From: Oribacterium sp. C9
Lineage (GTDB): Bacteria; Bacillota; Clostridia; Lachnospirales; Lachnospiraceae
DNA length: 64,000 nt
Assembly: GCF_002007235.1 (NCBI RefSeq)
Contig: NZ_MUHW01000006.1
Span: forward strand, 62,001 to 126,000
Reading direction: 5' to 3'
The first letter of the stretch is position 1; the number at the start of each line of letters is the position of its first letter. This document shows, in pieces, positions 1-9,149 of this stretch. Under the pieces are notes generated by a model, which saw only the letters and a program-made list of their open reading frames with translations, had not been told where the DNA came from and did not search any database. The translations under genes were made by a program, and so were the position numbers.

Positions 1-2
1 GT

Positions 3-1427
3 GAGGAATATTCTCTTGTAGACAATATGGCATCGACATCCCTTTTGGAGGATGTGGATAATGAAGACGACATTCAGGTGGCTTTAAGAAATATCATCCT
101 TAAATCCATGACGGATGATATAAGGTACACACATATGAATGGCGTCAATTATATAAAGATGACTGTGGTACGGTCACCGAGGACATTTCTGTACAGGACT
201 CTTGGAGCCATGGTCCTTGCCATAGTTTTCGGAATATTGTTTTCGTCCTTAGTTCCGGATGAGATCAACAAAACATTGAACAGCATGCTTCTTATCCCCA
301 TCAAGACCATGTACATGAATTCGCTGAAGATGATCGTTGCTCCGGTGGTCTTCTTTTCTATCATTACCTGTATCGTACAGTTCTCGGATCTTTCCGCTCT
401 GGGACGAATAGGGGGAAAGATCATAGTGATGTATCTTTTCACAACATTTGTGGCAGTGGCAGTGGGTATCGGTATTTTCTTTCTTATACAACCCGGTAAC
501 TCAGATCTGGCCGAGTCTCTGGTTGCAGATGCTTCCTCAATAACATCAAAAACCATGGATGTTTCCATAAAGGATACTATAATTGGAATCGTGCCGTCCG
601 ATATCATTAATCCTTTTCTGAAATCGGATATGCTTCAGCTTATATTCATGGCTGTGATGTGTGGTATCGCAACAGGCTATCTCGGCAAGTATTCAGATAT
701 ACTGAGGGTGTTTTTCAGCGCCTGCAATGACCTGTTCCTGAAGGTCACAAAAATGATCGTCAAGCTTATGCCTGTAGCTGTCTTTTGTTCCATCATGTCT
801 ATGATTTTGACTATGGGTGTGGGAACCATGGTGTCGGTTCTTGGAATGATGGGGACATTTATAATGGGACTCATTATCATGATGGCATTTTACTGCATCC
901 TCATGGTGGTGATGGGGAGGATCAACCCCGTGTACTTTTTAAAGAAATATGCGCCCTCTATGCTTCAGGTTTTCTCCATGGCCTCATCCAATGCCGCCAT
1001 CCCTATAAACATGGAAGCATGTGAGAAAAAGTTAGGAATCAGCAAGAGGATTTTTTCATTATCCATTCCTCTTGGTGCAACTCTCAATATGGATGGAACA
1101 TGTGTCCATCTGGCTGTATTTGCATTGGCTCTTGCCAGGATCTATGGCGTTACTGTTACAGAGGGAGCCATGCTTTCCATGATCATATCCATCGTGGTTC
1201 TTTCCATGGGAGCACCGGGCATCCCGGGTTCAGGACTTATCTGTCTTTCGGTTCTTTTGTCACAGATGAACGTACCGGTTGAAGCTATAGGTCTTGTGAT
1301 GGGTATAGATTCCCTTTGCGGAATGTTCAGAGCCATGAGCAACTGTCTCGGAGATGTGGCGGTATCCACGATCGTAGCCAAAAGCGAGGGAGAGCTGGAT
1401 ATGGAGATATATAAGAGCAGAGACTAG
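3..1427 (+). CDS. Dicarboxylate/amino-acid:cation symporter (SDF family), 5' end outside window
   Basis: Sodium- or proton-coupled uptake of dicarboxylates or acidic/neutral amino acids across the cytoplasmic membrane. The SDF-family signatures are visible: a serine-rich re-entrant loop (SSNAAIP), the NMDGT motif that forms the cation/substrate site, and a second hairpin (PGIPGSG). Membrane segments begin about 50 residues after the ATG at 27. The reading frame has no stop between that ATG and the left edge, so the protein may start outside the window. The pre-membrane part (DDIRYTHMNGVNYIKM) resembles the last strand of RsbW/HATPase_c_2-type domains, which suggests a fused cytoplasmic regulatory domain; this is inference. 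The next gene starts 12 bp downstream, so they are probably co-transcribed. Confidence 0.9.
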   Translation, partial: EEYSLVDNMASTSLLEDVDNEDDIQVALRNIILKSMTDDIRYTHMNGVNYIKMTVVRSPRTFLYRTLGAMVLAIVFGILFSSLVPDEINKTLNSMLLIPIKTMYMNSLKMIVAPVVFFSIITCIVQFSDLSALGRIGGKIIVMYLFTTFVAVAVGIGIFFLIQPGNSDLAESLVADASSITSKTMDVSIKDTIIGIVPSDIINPFLKSDMLQLIFMAVMCGIATGYLGKYSDILRVFFSACNDLFLKVTKMIVKLMPVAVFCSIMSMILTMGVGTMVSVLGMMGTFIMGLIIMMAFYCILMVVMGRINPVYFLKKYAPSMLQVFSMASSNAAIPINMEACEKKLGISKRIFSLSIPLGATLNMDGTCVHLAVFALALARIYGVTVTEGAMLSMIISIVVLSMGAPGIPGSGLICLSVLLSQMNVPVEAIGLVMGIDSLCGMFRAMSNCLGDVAVSTIVAKSEGELDMEIYKSRD

Positions 1428-1439
1428 AGGTGATCTGTA

Positions 1440-2375
1440 ATGAGTGACAATAATCCTAAGGGCCGTGACATATATATTATTCCACAGAAAAGTGCCTATT
1501 CAGGGACAGTGAATATATTCATGAGCGCGTTTTTTTTACTGATTGCTCTTTTGATATTCCTTCCCATACTGCTGGTCATCATCATTTCTTTTTCTTCTGA
1601 AGAGAGTGTGACGGAGCTTGGATACAGCTTTTTTCCAAAAAGCTTCTCGTTCTCCGCTTACCGCTATCTATTTAACTCCGGAGAATATCTCCTCAGATCT
1701 TTTTTTAATTCTGTTCTTATAACCCTGTCAGGTACCCTGGCAGGGCTTCTCGTCATGTGCCCGATTGCCTATGCGGTATCCAGGAAGGAGTTCGGATTCA
1801 GGAGACGTATACTTCTGTTTCTTATGATACCTATGATGTTTTCCGGAGGGCTGGTTTCTTCTTATATGGTAAACACCCAGATATTCCATCTGAAAAATTC
1901 ATATCTTGCGCTGATACTGCCGGGACTCTGCTCCACATGGTACATCATGATCCTGAGAAATTATTTTCATATTTCTATCCCGGATTCACTGATAGAAGCT
2001 GCGGAGCTGGACGGCTGTGACCCGTTTCAGACCTTCAGACTTATCGTGCTTCCCATTTCAAAGCCTGTAATAGTGACTGTATCTGTATTTCAGGTCTTTT
2101 CCTACTGGAGCAGCTGGTATCCGTCGCTTCTTTATCTGGACAGCAACCACACGGAGCTTTATCCGCTGCAGTATGTGCTGGTGAATATGGACAGAAGCAT
2201 TGAACGACTCTCCAGAGACGCTCAGTATATTTCAGGTGCCGGTGTCTACACCCCTCCGGCTGTGACGGTGCGTATGGTCATGGTGGTCATAGTTATACTG
2301 CCTGTAATGATCCTGCTTCCGTTTTTTCATAAATTCCTGAAGAACGGAATGACGATTGGGGCCATCAAGGGATAA
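1440..2375 (+). CDS. Carbohydrate ABC transporter permease, LplC/MalG type
   Basis: Inner-membrane permease of a binding-protein-dependent ABC importer. About six hydrophobic segments are visible, with the EAA-loop signature (EAAELDGCDPFQTFRLIVLP) that docks to the ATPase. The long periplasmic-side loop and the ending GAIKG are typical of the LplC/YtcP branch, which imports complex oligosaccharides. Length (311 aa) is normal. It starts 12 bp after the symporter gene. Its partner permease and binding protein lie downstream beyond a terminator-like structure. No ATPase gene is present, which is common for this class because a shared MsmK-type ATPase serves several importers. The substrate cannot be told from sequence. 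Confidence 0.9.
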   Translation: MSDNNPKGRDIYIIPQKSAYSGTVNIFMSAFFLLIALLIFLPILLVIIISFSSEESVTELGYSFFPKSFSFSAYRYLFNSGEYLLRSFFNSVLITLSGTLAGLLVMCPIAYAVSRKEFGFRRRILLFLMIPMMFSGGLVSSYMVNTQIFHLKNSYLALILPGLCSTWYIMILRNYFHISIPDSLIEAAELDGCDPFQTFRLIVLPISKPVIVTVSVFQVFSYWSSWYPSLLYLDSNHTELYPLQYVLVNMDRSIERLSRDAQYISGAGVYTPPAVTVRMVMVVIVILPVMILLPFFHKFLKNGMTIGAIKG

Positions 2376-2436
2376 GGAAATTCCTGATCAGATGGAGACA
2401 TGGGGATCAGTGCAGCTATGAGATTAGGGCGGCCAT

Positions 2437-2501
2437 AATCCGGATATGAGGGAGGACCTTCCATGGAGGGCTCATGATACAAAAGGCCGGATTTCTTTTT
2501 T
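2437..2501 (+). terminator. Structured terminator or attenuator between permease and binding protein
   Basis: Outer arms AATCCGG (2437-2443) and CCGGATT (2487-2493), with inner ATGAG/CTCAT and CCTTCC/GGAGGG-like pairing, are followed by a CTTTTTT run. It lies between two parts of what should be one importer, so it may act as an attenuator rather than a full stop. Confidence 0.6.
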
Positions 2502-2538
2502 AGTTATGAAGCCGGCTGTGATTGAGGAGAGGGATTGA

Positions 2539-4089
2539 ATGTTTTCAGGAGATAGAGGACATTTATGTATGAATGAAGGACTGTTTCAGAAGATTGCGGG
2601 AGGGTTTTTCGTTGTCATTATTCCGGTGGTTTGTTTGCTGCTTTCGGGATGCGTACAGAAGGAGAACCACGATGGAGTCATTAAACTGAGAGTTGTGACC
2701 TATCAGGGAGGAGATATTCCTCTCGATATCAAAGAGGTGGTGGAAGCTGCCAATGCTGTATCCCGGGAAAAGATCGGAGTGATTTTGGATCTCGAATTCC
2801 AGCCAAATGACAAGATAAATCTCATGATGGCAGCAGGAGAGTATTATGACATGGTGTTCACCTCGTCATGGGTCAACAACTTCGATAAAAATGCTTCCGC
2901 GGGACTGTATTATGATATCACGGAGCTCGTAAAGAAGGAGACTCCGAAGCTTTATGAGTACGTTGATCCCTATTGGGAATGTGCCGAGCTTAACGGCAGG
3001 ATCTATGGCGTACCGCTGCTTAAGGATATGGGAGCGGAGGAGATGTTCCGTCTCAATGCTGACTACTTTGAAGGAAAGAAGGGTATGGTGATTCCTGAGA
3101 GAATGAAACTCGAAGACATTGAACCCTTCCTTGCAGCATATAAAAAGGATCATCCCGATAAGTTTCCTCTTGATATGACTAAATCGGGACCTGCGGGTTA
3201 TCTCAATTTTCTTGAGCGCATAGTGAACCCTATCATAGTCCTACCCTTCGGAGAGGGACAGGAAGGTGATGATGTGGTTCCGTTTTATGAGTGTGAGGAG
3301 CTGGTGAACAGATTCAGGCTTTTCCATAAATGGTATAAGGCCGGATACATACACCCGGATGCAGCCACTATCGATTCCACGGCCAATGACAAGACTATTC
3401 CGGTGCGCTTCGGAGTTGCATGGAAGGGCTATCAGGGTTATTCAAATCCTTTGGAGTGGGGGTTCAATGTGAAGACCTCCATCTATGACGGTCCCTTCCT
3501 GTCACGTTCCAGCGGACAGGGAGCTCTGTTCGGGATATGCGCAGCCTGTGATGAGGAGCATGCGGCAGCATGTCTTAAGTATATCGAGCTTATCAGTACG
3601 GACAGGAGATTCAGGGATATCCTTGCCTATGGTATAGAGGGTAAGCATTTTGAGTATCTCGATAACGGAACTGTTCTCAGGACTCAGACCGGGCGTGACA
3701 GATATAATCTGATGCTTTTTCAGACAGGTCCATCCGCTTCTGCATCTGTTGAATCTGTCAGCAGAACATTTCTGGCGGATCCTGATCAGTGGAAGGATGT
3801 ATTTGAGGAATACGAAACCGATGGCATACACAGCGCCATAAACGGTTTCGCCTATGATCAGACAGGAAAAGAGGACATCATAGCAGCGCTGCTCGCCATT
3901 TACAGTGATTATGGAGCAGAGCTAAGGACCGGAACCAGTGATCCTGATGTAGTGATCCCTGAGATAAAGAGACGAATGGAGGCAGCAGGGATGAAGGAGC
4001 TTCTACAGGATATAAGGTCTCAGCTTTCAGAGTGGAACAGAAGTAAGGTGAAGACTAAAGAGAAGGGAACAAGTGATGACGGAAACTGA
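2539..4089 (+). CDS. Extracellular solute-binding lipoprotein (LplA/family 1 type)
   Basis: Captures the solute for the flanking permeases. An N-terminal hydrophobic stretch ends in the lipobox LLLSGC, so it is lipid-anchored on the outer face of the membrane. The mature region (PNDKINLMMAAGEYYDMVFTS onward) has the usual layout of LplA-like sugar-binding proteins and normal length (about 500 aa). Two starts are possible: ATG 2539 behind GAGGAGAGGG, or ATG 2569, which gives a more ordinary signal peptide. I kept the first because its ribosome binding site is better. The 3' end overlaps the next permease gene by 17 bp, indicating translational coupling. Confidence 0.9.
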   Translation: MFSGDRGHLCMNEGLFQKIAGGFFVVIIPVVCLLLSGCVQKENHDGVIKLRVVTYQGGDIPLDIKEVVEAANAVSREKIGVILDLEFQPNDKINLMMAAGEYYDMVFTSSWVNNFDKNASAGLYYDITELVKKETPKLYEYVDPYWECAELNGRIYGVPLLKDMGAEEMFRLNADYFEGKKGMVIPERMKLEDIEPFLAAYKKDHPDKFPLDMTKSGPAGYLNFLERIVNPIIVLPFGEGQEGDDVVPFYECEELVNRFRLFHKWYKAGYIHPDAATIDSTANDKTIPVRFGVAWKGYQGYSNPLEWGFNVKTSIYDGPFLSRSSGQGALFGICAACDEEHAAACLKYIELISTDRRFRDILAYGIEGKHFEYLDNGTVLRTQTGRDRYNLMLFQTGPSASASVESVSRTFLADPDQWKDVFEEYETDGIHSAINGFAYDQTGKEDIIAALLAIYSDYGAELRTGTSDPDVVIPEIKRRMEAAGMKELLQDIRSQLSEWNRSKVKTKEKGTSDDGN

Positions 4090-5095
4090 GAAAAAATCAT
4101 CTATAAGTGGTGCAGAAATCACAACCGTTACAAGCGAGACAGTGCAGGTAAAGTCTGAGACCGGATTTTCCACATATACCGGGAAAAGAAACAGGGTGTT
4201 TATGCTGATGTCTCTCCCTGCCATGCTGTGGTATATCGGTTTTTGTTATCTGCCCATGTTCGGTATATTCTTTGCATTTAAGCGGTTTACACCGAAACCG
4301 GGAGAGTTCCTTCTCAAGAATCTCTTCATAAACAGTCCATGGGTTGGGCTTGAGAATTTTAACTTTTTGCTCCGGTCATCGGATATGCCGGGGATCATAT
4401 GGAACACACTGATCTATAACTTTTTCTTTATAATTCTGGGGATAGGAATACCGGTTTTTCTTGCGATCTTTCTTACAGAGATACACAGTGTGAAGTTTAA
4501 AGGCTTCATACAGACGGTTATGATCCTTCCGTATTTCCTTTCATGGGTCATTGTGGGATACCTGGTGTATGCGTTTCTCGCGACCAATGAAGGGCAGGTC
4601 AACCATTTCCTCAGGATGTTCGGAATGGAGGGGATACAGTGGTATCAGTCTCCGGGATACTGGAGAGTGATACTTATCATAACCGAGTTATGGAAGTCGG
4701 CGGGTTATGCCATGATCATATATCTTTGTGCCATAACTGCCATTGACCGTTCTTTGTATGAAGGAGCAGTGCTGGATGGAGCGACATTCCTGCAGAGGGT
4801 GTGGTATATAACGTTGCCGCATCTTCGCCCGACCATCTGTACCATATTCATACTACGCATCGGAACCATACTTAATTCGGATTTCGGACTGTTCTATCAG
4901 GTTCCGCTGGATTCAGGGTCTCTGCAGAGCGTGACGCAGACTCTTGACGTGTATGTATATAAGGCGCTGATGCAGCAGGCGAATTTCAGTTTCTCAGCCG
5001 CCGCGTCATTTCTCCAGAGCATAGTGGGCTTTGTACTTTTGATGGTGACGAACCGGATCATAAAAGCCATAGACAGCGACAGCAGTCTGTTTTGA
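4073..5095 (+). CDS. ABC transporter permease, LplB/UgpA type
   Basis: Second membrane subunit of the sugar importer. A cytoplasmic N-terminus of about 45 residues precedes six membrane segments. The EAA-type loop is YEGAVLDGATFLQRVWYITLP, where the usual EAA reads EGA. The family-typical GNTLIYNFF-like stretch is present as WNTLIYNFF. Two ATG codons sit in tandem at 4073 and 4076. It overlaps the binding-protein gene and ends 28 bp before the convergent LysR gene. Together with the permease at 1440 it gives the heterodimeric membrane channel. Confidence 0.92.
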   Translation: MMTETEKKSSISGAEITTVTSETVQVKSETGFSTYTGKRNRVFMLMSLPAMLWYIGFCYLPMFGIFFAFKRFTPKPGEFLLKNLFINSPWVGLENFNFLLRSSDMPGIIWNTLIYNFFFIILGIGIPVFLAIFLTEIHSVKFKGFIQTVMILPYFLSWVIVGYLVYAFLATNEGQVNHFLRMFGMEGIQWYQSPGYWRVILIITELWKSAGYAMIIYLCAITAIDRSLYEGAVLDGATFLQRVWYITLPHLRPTICTIFILRIGTILNSDFGLFYQVPLDSGSLQSVTQTLDVYVYKALMQQANFSFSAAASFLQSIVGFVLLMVTNRIIKAIDSDSSLF

Positions 5096-5123
5096 CGCGG
5101 GTGGTAGGCTTTTGTCCCTTGAC

Positions 5124-6017
5124 TCACATGATCGAATCCAGAAGATCAAGGAACAGTGAGAGAGGACGGTCAGGGGCAGAATGCTTTTTCCAGTAAACTC
5201 TTGCTTCCATGCCGGAAGAGTGGGTGAGTTCAGGACAGTCCAGAGGGACGAGCTTCAGGTTCTCACGACAGGCTGATGCAGGGAGGAAGCCGCCGCCGAG
5301 TCCCTCCTCAATGAAACGGGACACCATAAATATCTGGGAGCTCCTGAGAACCACCTTCAGATCATAGCCACGTTCGCTGAAGATATTTTCGATGGTTCCG
5401 GAAAGGGGAAAAGCCTGATCGAACAGAATGAGAGGTTCCTTCGAGATCTCTTCAAGTGTTATAGTCTCCTTGCCTGCAAGGGGACTTTTTTCACTTACAC
5501 AGTACTCAAGGATAGAGGGCTTTATCTTTTTTGTTTCAAATCTTTTCTTCCAGAGGCTTTCCTGAGAATAATTCTCTACAGTCAGTACTGCATCAAGCTC
5601 ATCCTCATCCAGTTTCTGAAGAAGGTTCCATCCGGCGCCCTCTGAGATCTCGAGATGTATGGAGGGATAGCTTTCAGTGAACTTTCTGTAAATGAGAGGC
5701 AGGGATTCGCTGCCGATGATGGTGGAGTAGCCGAGGCGCAGATAGTCAGTGCTTAAAATACCTGATTCGATCATGGAGCTCATCTTGTTGTAATGCTCCA
5801 TGATCTTTTTTATTTCGTCCCTTAGTTTCCTTCCGGCTTCTGTCAATGTAATATGGGTTCCCTTTCTCATGAAAAGGTGAGTAGATGTTTCCTGCTCCAG
5901 CTCCTTGATGGCAACGGACAGAGTTGGCTGGGAAACGAAAAGCTCTTTTGCGGATTTACTCAGATTTTCCGTTCTGCAAACTGAAAGGAAATACTTCATC
6001 TGTTTTATGGTGATCAT
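5124..6017 (-). CDS. LysR-family transcriptional regulator
   Basis: DNA-binding regulator with an N-terminal winged helix-turn-helix (residues 1-60: KQMKYFLSVCRTENLSKSAKELFVSQPTLSVAIKELE) and a LysR effector-binding domain of about 200 residues. Length 297 aa is standard. It is divergent from an RraA-family gene, with 213 bp of AT-rich DNA between them that contains a perfect palindrome. In this family the divergent neighbour is usually the regulated target, so it probably controls the RraA-like gene in response to a small organic effector. It is convergent with the ABC permease gene and unlikely to share its transcript. Confidence 0.93.
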   Translation of the reverse strand: MITIKQMKYFLSVCRTENLSKSAKELFVSQPTLSVAIKELEQETSTHLFMRKGTHITLTEAGRKLRDEIKKIMEHYNKMSSMIESGILSTDYLRLGYSTIIGSESLPLIYRKFTESYPSIHLEISEGAGWNLLQKLDEDELDAVLTVENYSQESLWKKRFETKKIKPSILEYCVSEKSPLAGKETITLEEISKEPLILFDQAFPLSGTIENIFSERGYDLKVVLRSSQIFMVSRFIEEGLGGGFLPASACRENLKLVPLDCPELTHSSGMEARVYWKKHSAPDRPLSLFLDLLDSIM

Positions 6018-6106
6018 GATCTCGCCTCTTTTTGATTTTCTTTTTTAATAGGTGCTAATATTATCAGAATATAGACAATCACTATAATAAATGTAAATTG
6101 TACTCA

Positions 6107-6131
6107 ATACTATTAATAAAACTAATAGTAT
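6107..6131. promoter_or_regulatory. Perfect 9-bp palindrome, candidate LysR operator
   Basis: ATACTATTA (6107-6115), a 7-nt spacer, then TAATAGTAT (6123-6131). It lies in the divergent intergenic region between the lysR-type gene and the RraA-family gene. LysR regulators bind interrupted dyads of this size. The rest of the 213-bp region is AT-rich, with no other clear element. Confidence 0.55.
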
Positions 6132-6230
6132 ATAAAAAACCTGTATTTTTCAAATGAAAAAATAGGAATTATAGTATGACACCGTAAAGAACGCCAAACA
6201 GAGTTTTATATATAATCAAGGAGAAAATAT

Positions 6231-6905
6231 ATGTCTATAGGATGTCAGATAATAACAGATTTCAAGAGACCTGACAGGTCACTTGTTGAGCTTTTTGAGG
6301 GACTTCAGGTTGCAGATCTGGACGACAACATGTCCAGAACTCAGGCGGTTTTTCATAAGATCTCATCATTCACAGGAAAGACTGTTGTAGGTACAGCATT
6401 TACAATTAAGCTTCCTCACGGAGACAACCTTATGTTCAGAGCAGCCCTTAAGTATGTTAAGCCGGGGGATGTTATCGTTATTGATGCAGGTGGATTTGAG
6501 GACAGAGCCGTTATCGGTGAGGTCACAACAAAGTATGCCATGAAGGCAGGTGCTGCAGGAATCATCTGTGACGGTGCTCTTCGTGACAGTATGGTGCTTT
6601 CAGAGCTTGATTTCCCTGTCTTCGCAAAGGGTGTAAGTCCTAACGGTCCTTTCTTCAACGGTCCGGGAGAGGTCAATGTCCCTATAGTTTGCGGTGGACA
6701 GCTGGTTAATCCTGGAGATATCGTAGTAGGAGATCAGGATGGAATCGTCTTCATCAAGCCGGAGCTGGCCGAGGAAGTATATAGAAACACTATAAAGACA
6801 AAGCAGAAGGAAGAGCTTCTTCTCAAGGAACTTGAGGAGACAGGTTCCATGACACAGACTTTTGTCTGGGAGAGACTTGAGCAGATCGGCTGTACTATCG
6901 TCTGA
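6231..6905 (+). CDS. RraA-family protein (HMG/CHA aldolase-like)
   Basis: Belongs to the RraA/4-carboxy-4-hydroxy-2-oxoadipate aldolase family. Members either act as metal-dependent class II aldolases or decarboxylases on pyruvate-containing acids, or bind RNase E. Conserved stretches are GDVIVIDAGG, the catalytic-site region GAAGIICDGALRDS (R and D typical for the aldolases) and NPGDIVVGDQDGIVFI. Length 224 aa is normal. Because Firmicutes lack classical RNase E and the gene is divergent from a LysR regulator, a role in carboxylic-acid metabolism is more likely than RNase regulation. The ribosome site is AAGGAGAAAATAT. The former name, menG-like methyltransferase, is a known misannotation. 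Confidence 0.85.
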   Translation: MSIGCQIITDFKRPDRSLVELFEGLQVADLDDNMSRTQAVFHKISSFTGKTVVGTAFTIKLPHGDNLMFRAALKYVKPGDVIVIDAGGFEDRAVIGEVTTKYAMKAGAAGIICDGALRDSMVLSELDFPVFAKGVSPNGPFFNGPGEVNVPIVCGGQLVNPGDIVVGDQDGIVFIKPELAEEVYRNTIKTKQKEELLLKELEETGSMTQTFVWERLEQIGCTIV

Positions 6906-6940
6906 TGATTGAAGACAGTCCGTGATATCCAAAGTTAAAA

Positions 6941-7004
6941 CGTGAGCGTCCAGAGCACATAGAGTATCGAAATGTGCTCTGGTTCGCCCACGTTATTTTT
7001 TTTG
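6941..7004 (+). terminator. Rho-independent terminator after the RraA-family gene
   Basis: CCAGAGCACAT (6950-6960) pairs with ATGTGCTCTGG (6972-6982). An outer CGTG/CACG pair extends the stem, which is followed by TTATTTTTTTT. Confidence 0.9.
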
Positions 7005-7111
7005 AAAAAATTGCCGACTTTATATACATAAGTATGCGAAAAAATCATATTGGGTTTTCATGAGATTTTTTGGGAAAAATGCCCATAGAGAGCAGAAAGG
7101 GAGGGCTCATA

Positions 7112-8965
7112 ATGATAAGAAGGAACTTATGTAAGATAAAAAGGCTGACGGTGACCGTACTGACTGTTTCTTTAAGTACCGGTGTCTCTGTGCCGGCATT
7201 GGCGGCTAATGTCATAGCGGTGACAGGATATCAGCATGGTGAATCCATAGAGGCTGAATCTGTAAGTTCTACTGACGGTTCACCGGCGGTCATGGTATCG
7301 ATGAGTGCCGGTGATGAGGTTACAGTGGATATCAAGGGTGATGTTGAAACCAGTGGTGACAGTAGTTCGTGGCAAAATATATCAGGTGTGATTGCAGCAT
7401 CTTCCGGTAAAGATGCGGACAATGTTTCAAAGGCTGATGTCAACATTGGCGGGGAAGTATCTGTGACAGTGAGTTCAAATAAACTGACTATCGGCATAAA
7501 TGCGTCAGCTGAAGACGAGGCAGTTACTGAAGTCAGTGCTAAAAATGTAGATGTTGAAGCTGTCGATAATGATTATGGAGTTATAGCCGGAAGCTATAAT
7601 AAAGGAAAAACAACCGTAGAAATAGAGGGTGATATAAGAACTGTTTCGTCTTCAGATGCAGCATTCGGTATATTTCCGTCAAGTGATACCGGTGGAACGA
7701 CAACCGTGACGGTCGGTAATGATGTTGGTGTTAAAGCTTATGGAAATGCTGAGGGAGTCTTTGCGAAGGTTCAAAGCGGAACAACAAAGGTTGATGTATC
7801 AGGCAGTGTGATGGCCGAGACAGATACGGATCTGGCAATAGGAGTGTTTTTATATACCGTAGATGGAAATGCCTCTGCAACTGTTATGGGAGATGTCGTT
7901 TCATCAGGTCCTGATGCAGATGGGGTGGATCTGTGGTCTAATAATGGAGATATATATGCATATATTGGAGGTGATGTCGTACAGAAAGGACAGGAGGGCC
8001 AGGCTGTACAGATAAACAAAATGGCTGATGACACCCATATTGAGCTCGTAGTGAATGGCACGGTTTCAGGCAGCGAGCATAATCTGGTATTTGAAAAGAC
8101 TGGTTCAACAGAGAACATAGACATAACGGTATGGAGGGTCGATACATCCGGCGGTAAAGCTGTTGCGGAGAACATGATGCAAGATGCAGATACAGGAGAA
8201 ATTGAGTATAGCAGTGCAGAAGGGGCTGAGAAGCAGATAAACTATATCATAAAGACTTCTCCAAGCATCTCTGTCAGCGGAAACGGCAGATATATAAGCG
8301 GCAGCTATACTGATAATCAGGATAAAACAGTTTATCTCAAGGTGGATATCCCCGCAGGACACATGGCTGAATTCTATGATATCAACGGAAACAGCAATTA
8401 CAGGATCGTGTCTGACGGTAACGGAAACGCTTATCTGGTTGTTCCCAGAGGAGGCGGAGTTGAGGTCGGTGTCAGACTGACAAAACTTTCAACTGATACG
8501 AATTCAGATGACGGATCGGACACAGGTAATAATAAAAAAACTGCAAACACCTCGGATCATATGACAGCGCTTTCGAAAGAGGTCATGGGATTACAGATAA
8601 TTACGGTAAATTCTGCAGGAACATCCCAGGTACAGAAAGTTTCTGATGTACTAAAGCCTGTAGACACGTTAACAGCCATCAATAATTTTTCATCGGATGT
8701 AAGCACCATGGGGACAGATAACGTAAAGGGAGCAGGTGTGGTAAGCTTCAACGGTCTGTTTGCAGACTCAGTCTCCGATACAGTAGATGTTCCGGTGAGT
8801 GCAGGTGTGACCATCGGAGAGACATATAAGGTATTGTTCAGTGATGGTACAAGTGTACTTGTTTTATGCACTGCGGAAGGTATATTGAACATTCCTTTTG
8901 CAAAAAATGCAGACGGACTTACGTATATCATATATGGACAGGAGCTGTCCCCGCAGGTCAGCTGA
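7112..8965 (+). CDS. Secreted beta-helix-like surface protein, function unknown
   Basis: Exported protein with an N-terminal signal peptide ending near VPALAA. The start at ATG 7112 is chosen because GGGAGG lies just upstream and the signal peptide then begins normally; an in-frame ATG at 7070 has no such site. Residues from about 60 to 300 repeat short beta-strand units with a recurring GDV or GSV core (TVDIKGDV, TVEIEGDI, TVTVGNDV, KVDVSGSV, SATVMGDV, YAYIGGDV), spaced roughly 40-50 residues, as in right-handed parallel beta-helices. The C-terminal third is non-repetitive. There is no LPXTG, SLH or other anchor. It is flanked by a terminator upstream and an unrelated ATPase gene downstream. 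I do not recognise a family. Confidence 0.75.
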   Translation: MIRRNLCKIKRLTVTVLTVSLSTGVSVPALAANVIAVTGYQHGESIEAESVSSTDGSPAVMVSMSAGDEVTVDIKGDVETSGDSSSWQNISGVIAASSGKDADNVSKADVNIGGEVSVTVSSNKLTIGINASAEDEAVTEVSAKNVDVEAVDNDYGVIAGSYNKGKTTVEIEGDIRTVSSSDAAFGIFPSSDTGGTTTVTVGNDVGVKAYGNAEGVFAKVQSGTTKVDVSGSVMAETDTDLAIGVFLYTVDGNASATVMGDVVSSGPDADGVDLWSNNGDIYAYIGGDVVQKGQEGQAVQINKMADDTHIELVVNGTVSGSEHNLVFEKTGSTENIDITVWRVDTSGGKAVAENMMQDADTGEIEYSSAEGAEKQINYIIKTSPSISVSGNGRYISGSYTDNQDKTVYLKVDIPAGHMAEFYDINGNSNYRIVSDGNGNAYLVVPRGGGVEVGVRLTKLSTDTNSDDGSDTGNNKKTANTSDHMTALSKEVMGLQIITVNSAGTSQVQKVSDVLKPVDTLTAINNFSSDVSTMGTDNVKGAGVVSFNGLFADSVSDTVDVPVSAGVTIGETYKVLFSDGTSVLVLCTAEGILNIPFAKNADGLTYIIYGQELSPQVS

Positions 8966-9113
8966 GTTTTGTCAATTAAAATACAGCATATCTCTGTTCA
9001 CACTATGTTATGTGACTGGAAAGCGAAAGTATGTTAGTATAGGCAGATAGAATGATGGTCTGATCTGGTACTTTTGATTCAATTGTCAGGCACTAATGTC
9101 AGCAGGAAAGGGG

Positions 9114-9133
9114 AAATCGATTTTTATCGATTT
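9114..9133. repeat. Perfect 8-bp inverted repeat before the AAA+ gene
   Basis: AAATCGAT, TTTT, ATCGATTT forms a 20-nt hairpin or palindrome that ends 16 nt before the ATG at 9150. It could be an operator or an RNA hairpin near the weak ribosome site. Confidence 0.5.
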
Positions 9134-9149
9134 ATAGGCGGGCGCATAT

